Below are positions 47,783-58,850 of a DNA stretch of 64,000 nucleotides, piece after piece (position 1 is the stretch's first letter; every line of letters starts with the position of its first letter). The notes beneath the pieces were generated by a model that saw only the letters and a list, made by a program, of their open reading frames with translations, was not told the origin of the DNA and did not search any database. The position numbers were made by a program, and so were the translations under genes. Origin of the DNA: Amphimedon queenslandica (Eukaryota; Porifera; Demospongiae; Haplosclerida; Niphatidae); assembly GCF_000090795.2 (NCBI RefSeq), contig NW_003546320.1, positions 232,120-296,119 of the forward strand, read 5' to 3'.

Positions 47783-48432
47783 CAATTGCAGAAAATAATG
47801 GTCCTACGGTACCTATAGCTAGAGGTCTGCAGCATCTTACAATGAATTGTGTATCAGCACATTCGATCAAAAAGGAGCTCATTGTGAGCATGAACAGGAG
47901 AGAAACAAATATGGAGCAAAACCACATGCTTGCTGCACGTACACTGTTAGATCCACGATTGAAGAAGCTCGCATTTGGTGACCAAGCAGTGTGTACCCAA
48001 GCTGTCCAAAAAATGACAACATAACTAGCTGCAGCTTTACAGCAGTCAGAGCAGGAGCAACTTATTACACCAAGTCAAATAAATGTGCCGGCTGAAAGTC
48101 AACCTAACGTCTGTTCTATTGTTGATGAAATAGTGACAGCTTCAGTTATGACACACCCACCAATATCAACTTTCTTATCCACATTGTGTTCATACTTAGA
48201 GCAACAAAATATTGTTAGGAAAGAAAGCCCTTTACTTTAGTTGAAAAGACAAGTGGGTGTGTTTACATTCTTATGGAACTTTGCTAAGAAATTTTTAAGT
48301 ATTCCTGGCACATCTGTCCCGTCTGAGTGTGTATTTTCCAAGGCTGGTGAATTAATTTCACAAAGAAGGATTAGAATCAAGTCTACGCATGTTGACATGA
48401 CATTATTTATGAATAAAAATTTGATATGAAAT

Positions 48433-48669
48433 GTGACCATAATTGAGAAAAGGTACCTTATGGCGGGTAGTAAAATTTGTTTTTATAGCCTTAAAAATTC
48501 AACTTCCTGAAGTCCATGTATCATAAAATTACTCCAGAGGATGCAAAAAGTTGCTATGTAACTTTTAAAAACAATGGTTGTCCAACAGAGCACCCACAGG
48601 TTGACATTTTTTATTATAATGATGAATTTTAAAATCCACCATAAGTTACCTTTTGTCAATTATGGTCAC
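48433..48669. mobile_element. GTGACCATAATTG MITE, copy 2
   Basis: A 237-base element with ends GTGACCATAATTGAGAAAAG and CTTTTGTCAATTATGGTCAC, flanked by AAAT on both sides, which suggests a 4-base target duplication. Contains TTATGGCGGGTAGT near the left and ATGATGAATTTTAAAATCC near the right. Sits just after the transposase stop codon. Confidence 0.92.
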
Positions 48670-48785
48670 AAATAATTAGTGTTGAAGCAATCACTATGTA
48701 ATCAATACCACTGATACAGCGATAATTAGTAATCAGTATTGCATTGATATTAAATATTTTGGTATCACCCATCTATAGTCAGGAA

Positions 48786-49621
48786 TTTTTCAAAATATTT
48801 TGAAAATTATTTCTTAATGCTGTCAGACAGCTTGGGACTTTTTTCTATTACTTCACATTCTTATTCATTTTTCTAATTTTTTTTTGATGCCTTGGAATTT
48901 TTTCATTAAACTACTTTAAAACAATTTTTTTAGTTTTTGTCCCACAGTGCTTAATTAAGAATATTTACCAATTTGTTCCCATTATTACAAAATGTTCCAT
49001 ACTTTTTGATGCTCCGACATTTTTTTCAGTCATTGTTGTCTTTTTTGTGACAGCTCTGGAATTTTTTAATTTGTAGTCACAGATTGGGAATAACCTGTGT
49101 AATAATAGATAGGGAATACTTCTAATTATTTTAATCATTTCGATTTGTTCCAACTGCTCAGGAATTATTCTTGATTTTGTCTAAATTAAATATTTTTTTC
49201 TAAACTTATTTGAATCATTGTACCTATTTTCTGGTTATTATAGCCTTTAAAAAATTTTCTACTTTTATTCTAGCTTGGAAACCTTCTTAGTTATTTCCAA
49301 TGATTTTTTAAATTTTTTTTAATAGCTTGGGAATCTCAATTTATAAAAGATTATTCAATTTTTTTACATACTCAGAAATTTTTGTAATTAATTCTTCTGA
49401 ACTTTTTTGACAATTTGAAAATTTTTTAAAGTATATTCTATATATTTTCAAAACATCAGAAAGGTTCTCTAACAGATCAGAAATTAGTTTGATTTTTTTC
49501 TGATTTCCTTTCAACATTTTAAAATTTTATTTGATTATTTCCAACTTAAATGAAAACTTTTGATTTTTTCAAACAGCATGTTGTTTCTTATTTCTAATTA
49601 TTTTTAAAACTTTTTTTGATT
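48786..49621. other. T-rich low-complexity DNA
   Basis: Loose repetition of TTGGGAATTTTTTC and CTAATTATTTT phrases; no coding capacity. Likely the right part of the AT-rich tract that the ZBED hAT split. Confidence 0.4.
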
Positions 49622-50670
49622 GTTAAAGAGAGGCTTGCACATCAAAATTAAACTTAGGATTATTGCTTATTTTTAATGTACACTACCCAAATGACTATTC
49701 CTAGTTGCATTCTTGCATTGGACATGCTTTGGGAAAGTTAGAGCTAACTAAATTTGCTGGGAGCCATTGCTTCCTGTTAGGGGGGTGGTCATTGATGACA
49801 TCACAAGGGGAACCAACATGAGCAACTGCAATGCTTTACATGCAGAAATAAAAAGAAAATATCTTGACTAAAAGAGGGATTACTGAGTGACAGTTAAGTT
49901 GTGGGTGCTCTAATACTTATAGAAACAAGGTAAGCATAGAGTTTTTTAAAAGAATGCTAAAATCAGAGAGAAAGAGACTATGACAAGTGAAGAGATTTAG
50001 TATGACTTAGACTGGTCCTTATGGGCTATTCTATGCTATGTAGTGATAATCTCAATTATAAAATCCTTTAAGTAAACTTTCTTTTGCCTTTTAACTCTGA
50101 ATTATTAAATTCAAACCATATGAGACTTGGCTAAATGGTCAGGAAATATCTACTGAATGCAGGGGAGTAATACTAATATCTAAAGGATTGAATGTAATGA
50201 TTCAGAGTTAAAAGGCAAAAGAAAGTTTACTTAAAGGCATATATAATTGAGATCACTACATAGCATAGAATAGCCATGGGGAGCAGTCTAAGTCATGCTA
50301 AATCTCTTTACTTGTCATAGTCCATTTCTCTCTGATTTTAGCATTCTTTAAAAAAATTTCTATGCTTACCTTGTTTTATAGCACCCACAACTTAACTGTC
50401 ACTAAGTAATCCGTCTTTTTGTCAAGTTATTTTCTCTTTATTTCTGCATGTAAAGCATTGCAGTTGCTCATGTTGGTTCCCCTTGTGATGTCATCAATGA
50501 CCACCCTTCCCTAACATGAAGCAATGGCTACCAGCAAAGTTAGCAAGCTCCAGCTTTCTCAAAGCAAGTCAAATGCAAGAATGCAACTAGGAATAGTCTA
50601 TTTTGGTAGTGTGCATTAAAAATAAGCAATAATCTTAAGTTTCATTTTTGCATGCAAGCCTCCCTTTAAT
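49622..50670. mobile_element. 1-kb palindrome with 485-base arms
   Basis: Bases 49622-50112 are repeated in reverse complement at 50190-50670, around a 77-base centre. Landmarks in both arms: AGGCTTGCA at the tips, AATGCAAGAATGCAACTAGG (complement on the left), TGACATCACAAGGGGAACCA, GAGCAACTGCAATGCTTTAC, CACAACTTAACTGTCAC and TTTCTTTTGCCTTTTAACTC beside the centre. Identity about 90 percent by eye, with a few small gaps. No long frame is open in either arm. It is probably a foldback DNA transposon or the result of an inverted duplication. No flanking duplication found. Confidence 0.93.
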
Positions 50671-53185
50671 TTATTGGTGAACAGGGTTAATAATTAGTTA
50701 ATGAACCATGTGGGCAGTAGTTTGCAATGTTGGTATAGCAGCAACATACAGTTGCTGAAACATGAAGATAGGAACCAAAAATGACAGATGCATCTTGTTA
50801 TGGCAGAAAGGGACACTTAAAGTACTTGTACAGTTCCAAACCCTTGTTACACAAGCCACCATTTAGTAATCATGCAGTAATGTAACTTAGAAAATTTATC
50901 AGAGATATAAAACAGCACTAATGAACTGTAATTATGACATCAAACAATAGAGCAAGTGTATACACAATGTCTAGCAACATATTAGAGCTTTTGTTATTTC
51001 ACAAGTGAAGAGAATAAGCAAGAAAGAGAGCACAGTATCACTACCTAAACACCACGCCTACTTCACTCCATTGCTATACAAGGTAGAGAAGGCTTTAAAC
51101 ATGATAGTTTGAATTTACAAATGCCTTCTGCAGGTCCTACTCCAGGTATCCTGGATGTTTTAACCTTTTTCTTTGAGAAAAACAGAGAAATGGGTGAAAA
51201 CACGCTCCACGTCTCAGCATAGATAATAGAGTAAATGAAATGGTCTAGGAAATTATTTATGGTCCATAAATGTATACAGTACAGGGATTGGTAACTGCGT
51301 AGGCTGTGGTTATCACCGTATAGATTCTAATTTTCAGCATTCAATAATTACTATGGTATAAGTCAAAGGAGAAGAGCCAAATCTTGCCAGAGAATGACAA
51401 ATTTATAGAATTTCATACGAATATATAAATAGCATTACTAACCAGTTAACTAAAGCAATGTATCACCTGTTCCCTGTGTTTTTTTCATGCTTACTGTTTC
51501 CAAGAAAAAGGTGCAGAAACTTCATCACTTTTACAGCACAAAATTTGAGTTTCTTGGAAAATCTATGAGCTAAAGGCCTGAGAATACCTAGTTACATGCA
51601 ACTGAAAGTGCTTAATTGTTCTAGGCTTGCTACTCTGTTGTAAAACAAGAGACATTTTAGTAGAAGGTACAGAACATCAGAAAACTAGAGGTCCAGCTTA
51701 GCACCCGCTGTTAGTAATGAATGAAACAATTTGTTACTTTTGAGTAACTGTATAAAATTTGGATTGATAAATAAAGAAGTTATTAGGTAATTTATAAATA
51801 TTTTGATTTTTTGCAATTACTGGGACTAGTTATGAATAGAGAAAAGTGGACCTCTCTTGCTGCTAAGGAGAAACTTGGATGCGGCAAGAGATAACTTCGC
51901 CATCCATTGGTTTATACAGACAGCCCATGCAGTTACCAATCCCTTTATACTCTAGTATTTATGTTATGGTCTCAGTTGCTTTGAAACCACGCCCACTCCA
52001 TTTCTCCATTGGGCTCTATCACAGGTGACAAGCAAAACTGTTTCCTTTGCTGTTTTCCTCCCTTCTAGGTGCTTCATAAACCTTTTAGCTACTTGTTATA
52101 GCTCTTTGGACCCTTCATACATCAAAGATTAAGAATCTGTTTGCTATTTTTGAGCACTTAGTGTATGAGTGATGCAGCAAGCCCTCAGTGTTTGTAGTCT
52201 ACATGATGATCCTTTCTCCCTCTGTAACTTGGTAAATCCACAAACCAGCAGCTCATAACTATAGAAACTGTAAGAAGGTTAGATGAAGCCTTCAAACTCT
52301 TTCTTTTCACGTCAAACAAAATTTTAAAAAATTTTTATGCATATAGAAAGGCATGCATGACTAGAGTTGTGCCTAAGGCGGTTGCCACTCATTTACAGAC
52401 TGATTACAGAGTTTTACTCATCTTCTAACCGTTCGGATTGATCTGGTTTGTATGGGACGCCGTGTGTAAATCAAAGTTGTGGCAAGAACATAGATATTAT
52501 AGACTATGTAACGGGGATTGAAAATTGATGATGTTATGTCGTACAGACTGTGTGATTATTAATGCATGAAATTGCCCCAAAATGGTGAAAACAATTGTTA
52601 TTTTTGATGAGCTTTATAAATTTTCTACTGTGATTCAGCTGGTTCTAAGTAACTTATTCTCATGAAGAATATACCAGAGATCATGATGATGGCTTTTTTT
52701 GTGTTTCTATGCTCAGTTCGCTGGGGAGAGGTACAACGGATCGGCCAACTCATGGCGTTAGGTTGGTGGATTTCTGCTGTCAGTGATACAGCAGGCAGAA
52801 CTAACCAGTCTATTCTCATGTAGTTTGGCCTTGTGCATAGTTTAAATCATAAAATGAAACTGGGGTAGCTAAAGCTTGCTTGCAGGAGGGAGAATAAGAC
52901 ATTATCTCTTGTCACGGGGAGAGCACTTGCTTTAAACACCTGTTTTTACACAGCTAACACATTTTATTTATGTATCAAAGGAAAAAATAAACATGTGAGT
53001 ACATTATAAGGCTCAAGTACAAGTGAAATAGCTTGTGCGGCTTCACTAGAGACCATTCTTTACAGCCATGTCAAGGATTTTTGTGCACCTCTCGCTGTCA
53101 CAGAGACCGTGCATGAATAATTACAATGATTTGAATGGGATCACATAATCAGTTTCCAATTCTGGTTACGTAGTCTATAATATGT
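50671..53185. other. 2.5 kb without recognised gene
   Basis: Unique-looking sequence, less AT-rich than the satellite. A 47-codon plus frame at 52681 (MMMAFFVFLCSVRWGEVQRI) and its minus-strand counterpart 52819-52625 are open but unrecognised. No inverted or tandem repeat stands out. Confidence 0.35.
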
Positions 53186-53879
53186 ATGGGCAAGAACCTG
53201 AGCATGAGTGGCTTTTGCTTTTCTGTGCATGCGCAGTACCATTTTATTCTACGCACCTTTTCACATTTACTACAAGTCTACAGTAATGGATGCTCCACTT
53301 GGCAGGCATTTTTTATGAAGCTGTCTAAATTATTATTAGAATATGAAAGAAACCCACAGACAGATATTGATAGAAATCCTTGTAACAAATATTCACCGTA
53401 ACACTATCGCACATCTTTAACCAAAGTATGTGATTTAGTATCTAATTCTCTTCCTGACATCGAGTTCAGAAATGATGAACTGTACATAGTGAGGGATATG
53501 ACGTCTAACTTTAAAACATTGAGGTTAAAGCTGAGTGATATTATTAAAGGTGTTGATAGACAAATCTCTACCATATTTGGGATATCAAAAGTGACATTGT
53601 ACCTAAAAAGAAGAGATGCAGGAATTGTCGATGATTTTAAGTATTTGAATATTTCAGAGAGCGATTTGGAGAAGATAAAAGAAATTACAATGCCCATGCC
53701 TGATATCAGAGAGGCAATGGTCACAAGAGTGCTACGGTCCAATGGTGTTTATGTTCAGCGTCGGTGAATAAGAAAAGCCATCTATTCCATCTATCCAATG
53801 GAGACAGCATCACATTGGCATGAGAAAGTGAGAAGTCAAATTTAAAGTGTTCCTGGACCTATGAATTTACGGCACATAT
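53186..53879 (+). pseudogene. Integrase-core transposon gene, N-terminal exon
   Basis: One reading frame runs from 53186 to 53879, broken only by three stops (53399, 53765 and one near 53843). It encodes the N-terminal half of an integrase-core protein: a helical linker (LTKVCDLVSNSLPDIEF), a helix-turn-helix region IFGISKVTLYLKRR (53569-53610) and NISESDLEKIKEITMPMPDI. Next are VTRVLRSNGVYVQRR, IRKAIYSIYPMETASHWHEK and SVPGPMNLRHI, the segment that precedes the catalytic domain in relatives. The exon ends at GGCACATAT with donor GTAAAG. The catalytic half lies at 62902-63634 on the same strand and in matching phase. Confidence 0.72.
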
Positions 53880-53938
53880 GTAAAGATTATTATTATTATT
53901 AATTTTATGTTTTAACATTATTGTCACTGTTATTATAT

Positions 53939-54176
53939 GTGACAATAATTGACAAAAGGTACCTTATGGCGGGTAGTGAAATTGGACTTTATAGCCAAAA
54001 AAAATCCAATTTCCTGAGCTTCATTAATCATAAAATTACTCCAAAGGGTGCAAATAGTTCCTATGTAACTTTTAAAAACAAGGCCTGTCCATCAGAGGAC
54101 ACACAGGATGATATTTTTCATTTTAATGATGAATTTTAAAATCCGCCATAAGGTACCTTTTGTCAATTATGGTCAC
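53939..54176. mobile_element. GTGACCATAATTG MITE, copy 3
   Basis: A 238-base copy of the element at 48433-48669, same orientation. Ends GTGACAATAATTGACAAAAG and CTTTTGTCAATTATGGTCAC, flanked by ATAT on both sides (4-base duplication). Inserted at the left edge of dispersed repeat family C. Confidence 0.92.
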
Positions 54177-54177
54177 A

Positions 54178-54525
54178 TATAGGCGGTAGCCTATATGTAG
54201 GGTTGAGGTTGATTTTTCAAGATTGCTGCCAAATTTATAATTTTCAAATGATTATAACTCTTCTATCTTACCTTGTATGGATTTATAAATGGCTTATACG
54301 AGCTCTGCTTCACTGAGTGATTCTCCTGGTACCTTTAAAGTGGACTGTAATGTAGCAGAAACTTTTCTTTAACAGGCCCAAATTCAAATTTCTCCAAAAT
54401 TCTTCAGACTTTTTCTTCTTCTTTCATCTTTCTTCCATACACCGGATAATCTCTTAAACTTGAAAACAGCTCAAGGTGACTTCCACATCATTCCTTGGAG
54501 TGTGAGTCAAGGACTACAAAGGTAC
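54178..54525 (+). repeat. Dispersed repeat family C, copy 2
   Basis: Aligns with 20632-20965 in the same orientation. Shared TAGCCTATATGTA, TTCTCCTGGTACC, AACAGGCCCAAATTCAAATT and GAGTCAAGGACTA. Non-coding. Confidence 0.8.
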
Positions 54526-54543
54526 TTTCCATATTTTAATCCA

Positions 54544-55008
54544 TGTTGTATTAGTGATGGGCAATTCCGATACCAAAATACTCAATTCTTCGATTCCTAG
54601 GCAGTATCAAACTGGTATCAAAACATTTCCAATACCGAAAATTTCGATTCCGAGTACAACCACACCCACTTAACTACAATAATTGTTAATAAACTACTAG
54701 TTAATTACAAAATTAAAATGTAAATCTTTTTTGATTGTTAAAAATGAGCACAAAGAATAACAAATAATGCTTCTCCAGCTCTTGTTTGAACTTTCTCAGT
54801 CTTTCTGGGTTGTTGCTTGAATCTTTGAGATGGTGAAAAAGTGAGGAAGTGAACAATGAATCCTGTTTTTAGTGTTCATGGAAGCACCTCTGGACTTTGA
54901 CCTTCTGTGGTACTTGAAATTGTAATCGATACCATTGATACTCACAGGAAAAGTACTCGGAATCGAACCGAATCAGATTTTTTGGTATCGCACATCACTA
55001 TCTTGTAT
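54544..55008. mobile_element. hAT-type MITE with near-perfect target duplication
   Basis: Element 54552-55000 (449 bases) starts TAGTGATGGGCAATTCCGATACC and ends GGTATCGCACATCACTA. Flanking 8-mers TGTTGTAT (54544-54551) and TCTTGTAT (55001-55008) agree at 7 of 8. Same terminus type as the ZBED hAT and the lone end at 44923, so it may have been mobilised by a related transposase. Confidence 0.9.
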
Positions 55009-55479
55009 AATTATAAACTAGTTATTTGGGCGTGATATCACCTCCCCTTGAGATTAGTCGCCATTTTAAAATTAATGTGCATGCTCGAAGTTGCCTAAGT
55101 GAGTGACTGCACTGGGTGAATATTCGTTCTATTCTTCTCTTTCTCTGCTTACTTGTTCAGCAGTGCGCAGACTAAGTCATTACAAGTTCTTTTAAAAGCT
55201 AACAGGTAAATATTATGATGACAAATTTGGTTACTTATATCATGGAGCGAAATCTAATCTTACAGAGCTGTCAGCGAAAAATAGTTTTCAGCTGCTCAGT
55301 TTTGATAAATTTGGACATCTGTACCTAAGCCAGACCACTAGAGTTCAGTGTTTTCCATTATACTACTGATATTGGATATATTGCGATAAGTCTATACAGT
55401 TATTTTTAAATGATAAGCAGTAGTTTACTTGTACCTCCTGCATATGTGTACTTGGTATTATGGTATTTATTTGTTGTGT

Positions 55480-56744
55480 TAATGTTAAGTGTAGTTGTTG
55501 TGCTGTTAGTTGTAAAAAAGGAAGTAGAAAAAGGAAAAGTGATTTAACTATGGTTAAATCCAAAAAAATGCTCCAAGATTTATAATAATAGGAAAGAAAT
55601 GGAAGGTTTTATATCTAAGAATAGATCAAATGCCAGAGCTTACTACATAAGGCAGTGTAACAGGGTCAAAAGCAAAGCAAGAATTGCATATAAGATAAGT
55701 AAAATGTATAAGATTGCTTCTGCAAAGGCCTATTCCAAGCAGTTTCACGCATTGAACCCAAGTTATATATTGCAAAAATGTAAAAATTGCTACAGCAAAA
55801 ACAAGTATAGCAAATTTTTAAAATCAGCTTGCTATTCTAAAGAAAATTATAGCATCAATTTAGACCATAAAAAAGAAGCCTCTTGAATGCATTATCAAAA
55901 TAATCCACAACCAAAGAAAAAAGCTTCTAGATATCATTATCAAAAGAAACTAACCCTCAAAAATTAAATCAAAAGAACGCTATCAAAAAATCCGGAACCA
56001 CAAAGACAAAACTCTTTGAAACAGTATTAAGAGAATAGAGACGCAATATTACGTGCAACGAAAGATACGTATTTAAGATACAAATTTTCTGATAACAAAA
56101 TGAATAAATTAATGATGGCATGAAATAAGGAAAATAATTGGCGTCTAAATAAAAATTATTATGATCGTACTTATTGTCAAATATTGTATAGATTACATTC
56201 TAATTACTCATTACCTGCACCTAATAGTGAAGCAAAAGGATATTATTTTATTAAAATTATTGAAGCATTATATTACAGCCGCTGATGATTTATTGCCATC
56301 AAGTAGGAAAGGTGTAGATTTTGAGAACACATCATCTGACAGTAAATGTAATGCTGCATCAAGTATATTGTAGAATCAGTTTTTGAAAAAAGATCCCTCA
56401 AAGTAGGTGTATTAATACGTGCAGCAAATAGCATTAGGAAATTGAAGTTGAATAGTTTTAGTGATTTTGGTAAAAAATGCCACACAAACAATAGTGAGCC
56501 TTATTTCTATGAATCAGCATATTTATATCGTAATGATGATTCTGATAGCCAATTAGATAGTCCAATTGCAATCCCTATTGATACAAATGGCATCTGTTAT
56601 GTAGCAGGGATTGTTGATGTACCATGTCGTGACAGAGTAGAAGAATGTAATGATGACAGTGATTCTAAAGATGACAATTTTGATGATAATAATAAAATGT
56701 ATGTGGTATTTACAGCTGCAAATGATTTAACGATTCAGCAATAA
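55480..56744 (+). pseudogene. Lys/Tyr-rich ORF of Helitron-associated type
   Basis: A plus-strand coding region with several breaks. First part: MEGFISKNRSNARAYYIRQC (55599) and ISKMYKIASAKAYSKQFHAL, then repeats of the form NPQPKKKASRYHYQK and NPEPQRQNS (55890-56010). Last part: an open 100-codon frame FSDFGKKCHTNNSEPYFYES, then IPIDTNGICYVAGIVDVPC and an Asp-rich tail to 56744. From memory this layout (NPxPxKxASR repeats, then CHT..SEPYFY) is that of the N-terminal part of sponge proteins that continue into DUF6570, Helitron-like and PIF1 helicase domains. No helicase or Rep motif is present here, so only the 5' part survives, if that identification is right. Confidence 0.5.
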
Positions 56745-57360
56745 GGTGTAATGTAATACTTTCATAGCATGGTGAATGTCTAAGACTCTTGCATGATTTC
56801 ATTTGTGGTAACTAAATTAATTTCTAATAATAATCGTCATTTTAAATTTATGTCTCATTGTAGCTCCTTCATTAGTGGTGCCTTCACACTGAATGACGCG
56901 CCAGTTTCCAGCTGCACAGGTTTTATATTGTCATAGTCTCAGCAATTGAATACATAGTAAGTTAGAATCTTGTGAGATTCCATATTTTTTTATTGTGTAT
57001 TCTTCTGATTATTTATCTCATTAATTATGGCCACAGTAAGTATTTTTTTTACTTGTTATTATAAGTTATGTATATTGCATTGTAGGAAGATTGAAGTTCA
57101 TGTGTTCGAATTGTTTTGCCTTGTTGAACTCTATTTGAGCAGTTCTCTTATTTTGGCTTTACGCTGAAAAATAATTGACTTTATATTGTGATAATTATAT
57201 TTAAGGAACAAGTTCTTCTATTTACATTTAATTAGTACAGCAATCTTCCAACTGCCCGACCTTCAAGAGGCCGTAGGGGCAGGGGCAGGAGGAACACCCA
57301 TACAATGAAATATAACTTTTATTGAAGTAAAATGGAGAGAGAGGTGATTAAAATGATATT
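56745..57360. other. Mostly non-coding; possible RGG exon
   Basis: AT-rich. At 57241-57325 a plus-strand stretch preceded by TTAATTAGTACAG reads NLPTARPSRGRRGRGRRNTH before a stop, resembling an Arg/Gly tail of an RNA-binding protein. It is short and unsupported by a second exon. On the minus strand AATAAA at about 57325 may serve the proline-rich exon to its right. Confidence 0.3.
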
Positions 57361-57363
57361 TCT

Positions 57364-57577
57364 AAATCTTACAATCTGACAATTTACTTGGCGCAGTTGC
57401 CAAATCTCCTCCAGCTACTGGTGGTAGTGCTGGAGGTGGTGGTGGAGGTGGCTGGCCTCCAGCTACTGGCAGTGCTGGCAAACTTCCTGGAGGTGGTGGT
57501 GGAGGCCCTCAATCTCCAGCTAGATCTACTGGTGGTGGAGGAGGAGGAACTCCATTGTGCTCATCAAAATCCATAAA
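57364..57577 (-). CDS. Proline-rich terminal exon (possible host or captured gene)
   Basis: On the minus strand an acceptor-like TTTCTTATTTGGTGGTAG is followed by MDFDEHNGVPPPPPPVDLAG, one stop, then GPPPPPPGSLPALPVAGGQP and further PPPPPPPALPPVAGG and ATAPSKLSDCKI, with the stop at 57364. AATAAA follows about 40 bases downstream. Poly-proline tracts of this style occur in formins and WASP-family actin regulators, but no other exon of such a gene is visible. The GC-rich composition differs from the surroundings. The in-frame stop suggests a pseudo-exon or retrocopy. The complementary strand is Gly-rich and equally open. Confidence 0.4.
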
Positions 57578-57599
57578 CTACCACCAAATAAGAAAATAT

Positions 57600-58021
57600 A
57601 TTAATAGCTAGTTTAAGTTTGTAACTAAACTGACTTGCTGCTTTTCACAAAATAGTTGGGAAAGTTCAAAAAAAGTTGAGACGTGAGAGCTGGGCGCGGA
57701 AATTGCCAGATAAATGTGAACTGAAGCTGAATGCAAGTTTAAGTAGTTTCAGAACAAGAAATAACTTTTAGTATTAAATGCATGGTCAATATTGCTTAAT
57801 AATTATGAGCTAGACTATGAAGAATATAATAATTAATGATTGAAAAATTCAAAAAAAGATTGTATGAAAATTTTTCATTATAATGCAGTACTGAGGTCTT
57901 CTTATGTATGCTTTTTATTTCAAAATTATTTTCTTCCAGTAATGAACTGATACCTAAGGAAAAATTATAATTATCAATGAAAAGGATTATTTATTAATAA
58001 AATTTAATAAAAAGTATGGAA
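57600..58021. other. No gene seen
   Basis: AT-rich DNA with stops in all frames and no clear repeat. Confidence 0.4.
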
Positions 58022-58816
58022 ACAAGTAAATAAAAAGATTTCTATTAAATAAAAAAAGGTAGGGTTGTCAAAAAATGAAAGAAACAAGGGGGTTGAGTTC
58101 AATCATAATAATAAATATTAGTTGAGTTATTGATAATAAACTGTAATGAATAAAAAAATTATTATTCATAAAAATAATACAAAAATTTCAACCATACTTT
58201 GCAGAATTTTATGAAGGAGTATATATTCCTTTAACATGCCAAATTTTAATAAAAGAATGACAACCCAACTGCTTAGTTCCAGCCTACAAAAGTGTGGCCC
58301 GTCCAATGACAATCATATAAAGTACATAGATTAATTTTTAATTTTGTATTATGTACGGTACTGAATCACAAACATTAAAGAATGCAATAGCAAAATAACT
58401 AATCCATTACTTAGATGTTTTAATTGTAATGACAGTAATCTATTCAATCAATAATTGCTGAAAGGCTTAGTTATATCTATGACACTATTTATCATTAATA
58501 TCATTGCAATGTATAGTAAAGCAATCAAGAGGTATATATATATCCCATAATTATGACATCATCCTTTGATGTGGTCGGGTATATATTTTTGTATATATAC
58601 CTGCCATTCAGAAATGCTGTTGTTATTATGAAATATATCTATATAACATACTAGAACTGGTCAATAAACAAAAGATATAAACCTTTGGTGGGTGTCTTCG
58701 GATGTGATATGGCCCTCGGGCCTGCGGCTCTCAGGCTATATCACATGCTTGGACACCCACCTCAGGTCTATATTTTTGTATATAGACCTGTTTAGTATGA
58801 TATATATTATACATAT

Positions 58817-58850
<34 letters not shown>

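Larger units (their letters stand above)
45206..48429 (+). pseudogene. ZBED1-like hAT transposase, interrupted
   Basis: Start ATG at 45206 (MAEAVNADT). BED-type zinc finger: PIWNFFDKGGGTFAFCILCK (45300-45360). Catalytic core: TTDFWTSWSTESYI (45868), DHTAENIASEIR (45991), CIVTDNAANM-like text near 46066-46095, and AHTLNLVVQESIEKVED (about 46140-46190). After about 1.4 kb of inserted DNA the gene resumes with IARGLQHLTMNCVSAHSIKK and LAARTLLDPRLKKLAFGDQA (47813-47990). The C-terminal dimerisation domain is FLSIPGTSVPSECVFSKAGE then LISQRR (48292-48370). Stops after MAEAVNADT, near 46200 and at 48021 show that it is inactive. Confidence 0.85.
45044..48785 (+). mobile_element. ZBED-type hAT element with 8-base target duplication
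   Basis: Element 45052-48777, 3.7 kb including later insertions. The left end TAGAGGTAGGCAATAC and the right end (TATAGATGGGTGATAC on the opposite strand) form imperfect terminal repeats. The 8-base duplication GTCAGGAA is present intact on both sides (45044-45051 and 48778-48785). Subterminal DNA repeats TATCGATT-like words. It contains one plus-strand transposase pseudogene, a nested minus-strand hAT gene (46482-47270), a palindrome (47332-47782) and a MITE (48433-48669). Confidence 0.92.

Noticed and set aside
49900-50000. THAP-like zinc finger in the palindrome arm (CGCSNTYRNK)
   Set aside because: Cys spacing is too short, no second Cys-His pair is visible, and the other arm does not keep the frame.
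53404-53742. 112-codon minus-strand frame
   Set aside because: Antisense of the integrase N-terminal exon, which shows the recognisable protein.
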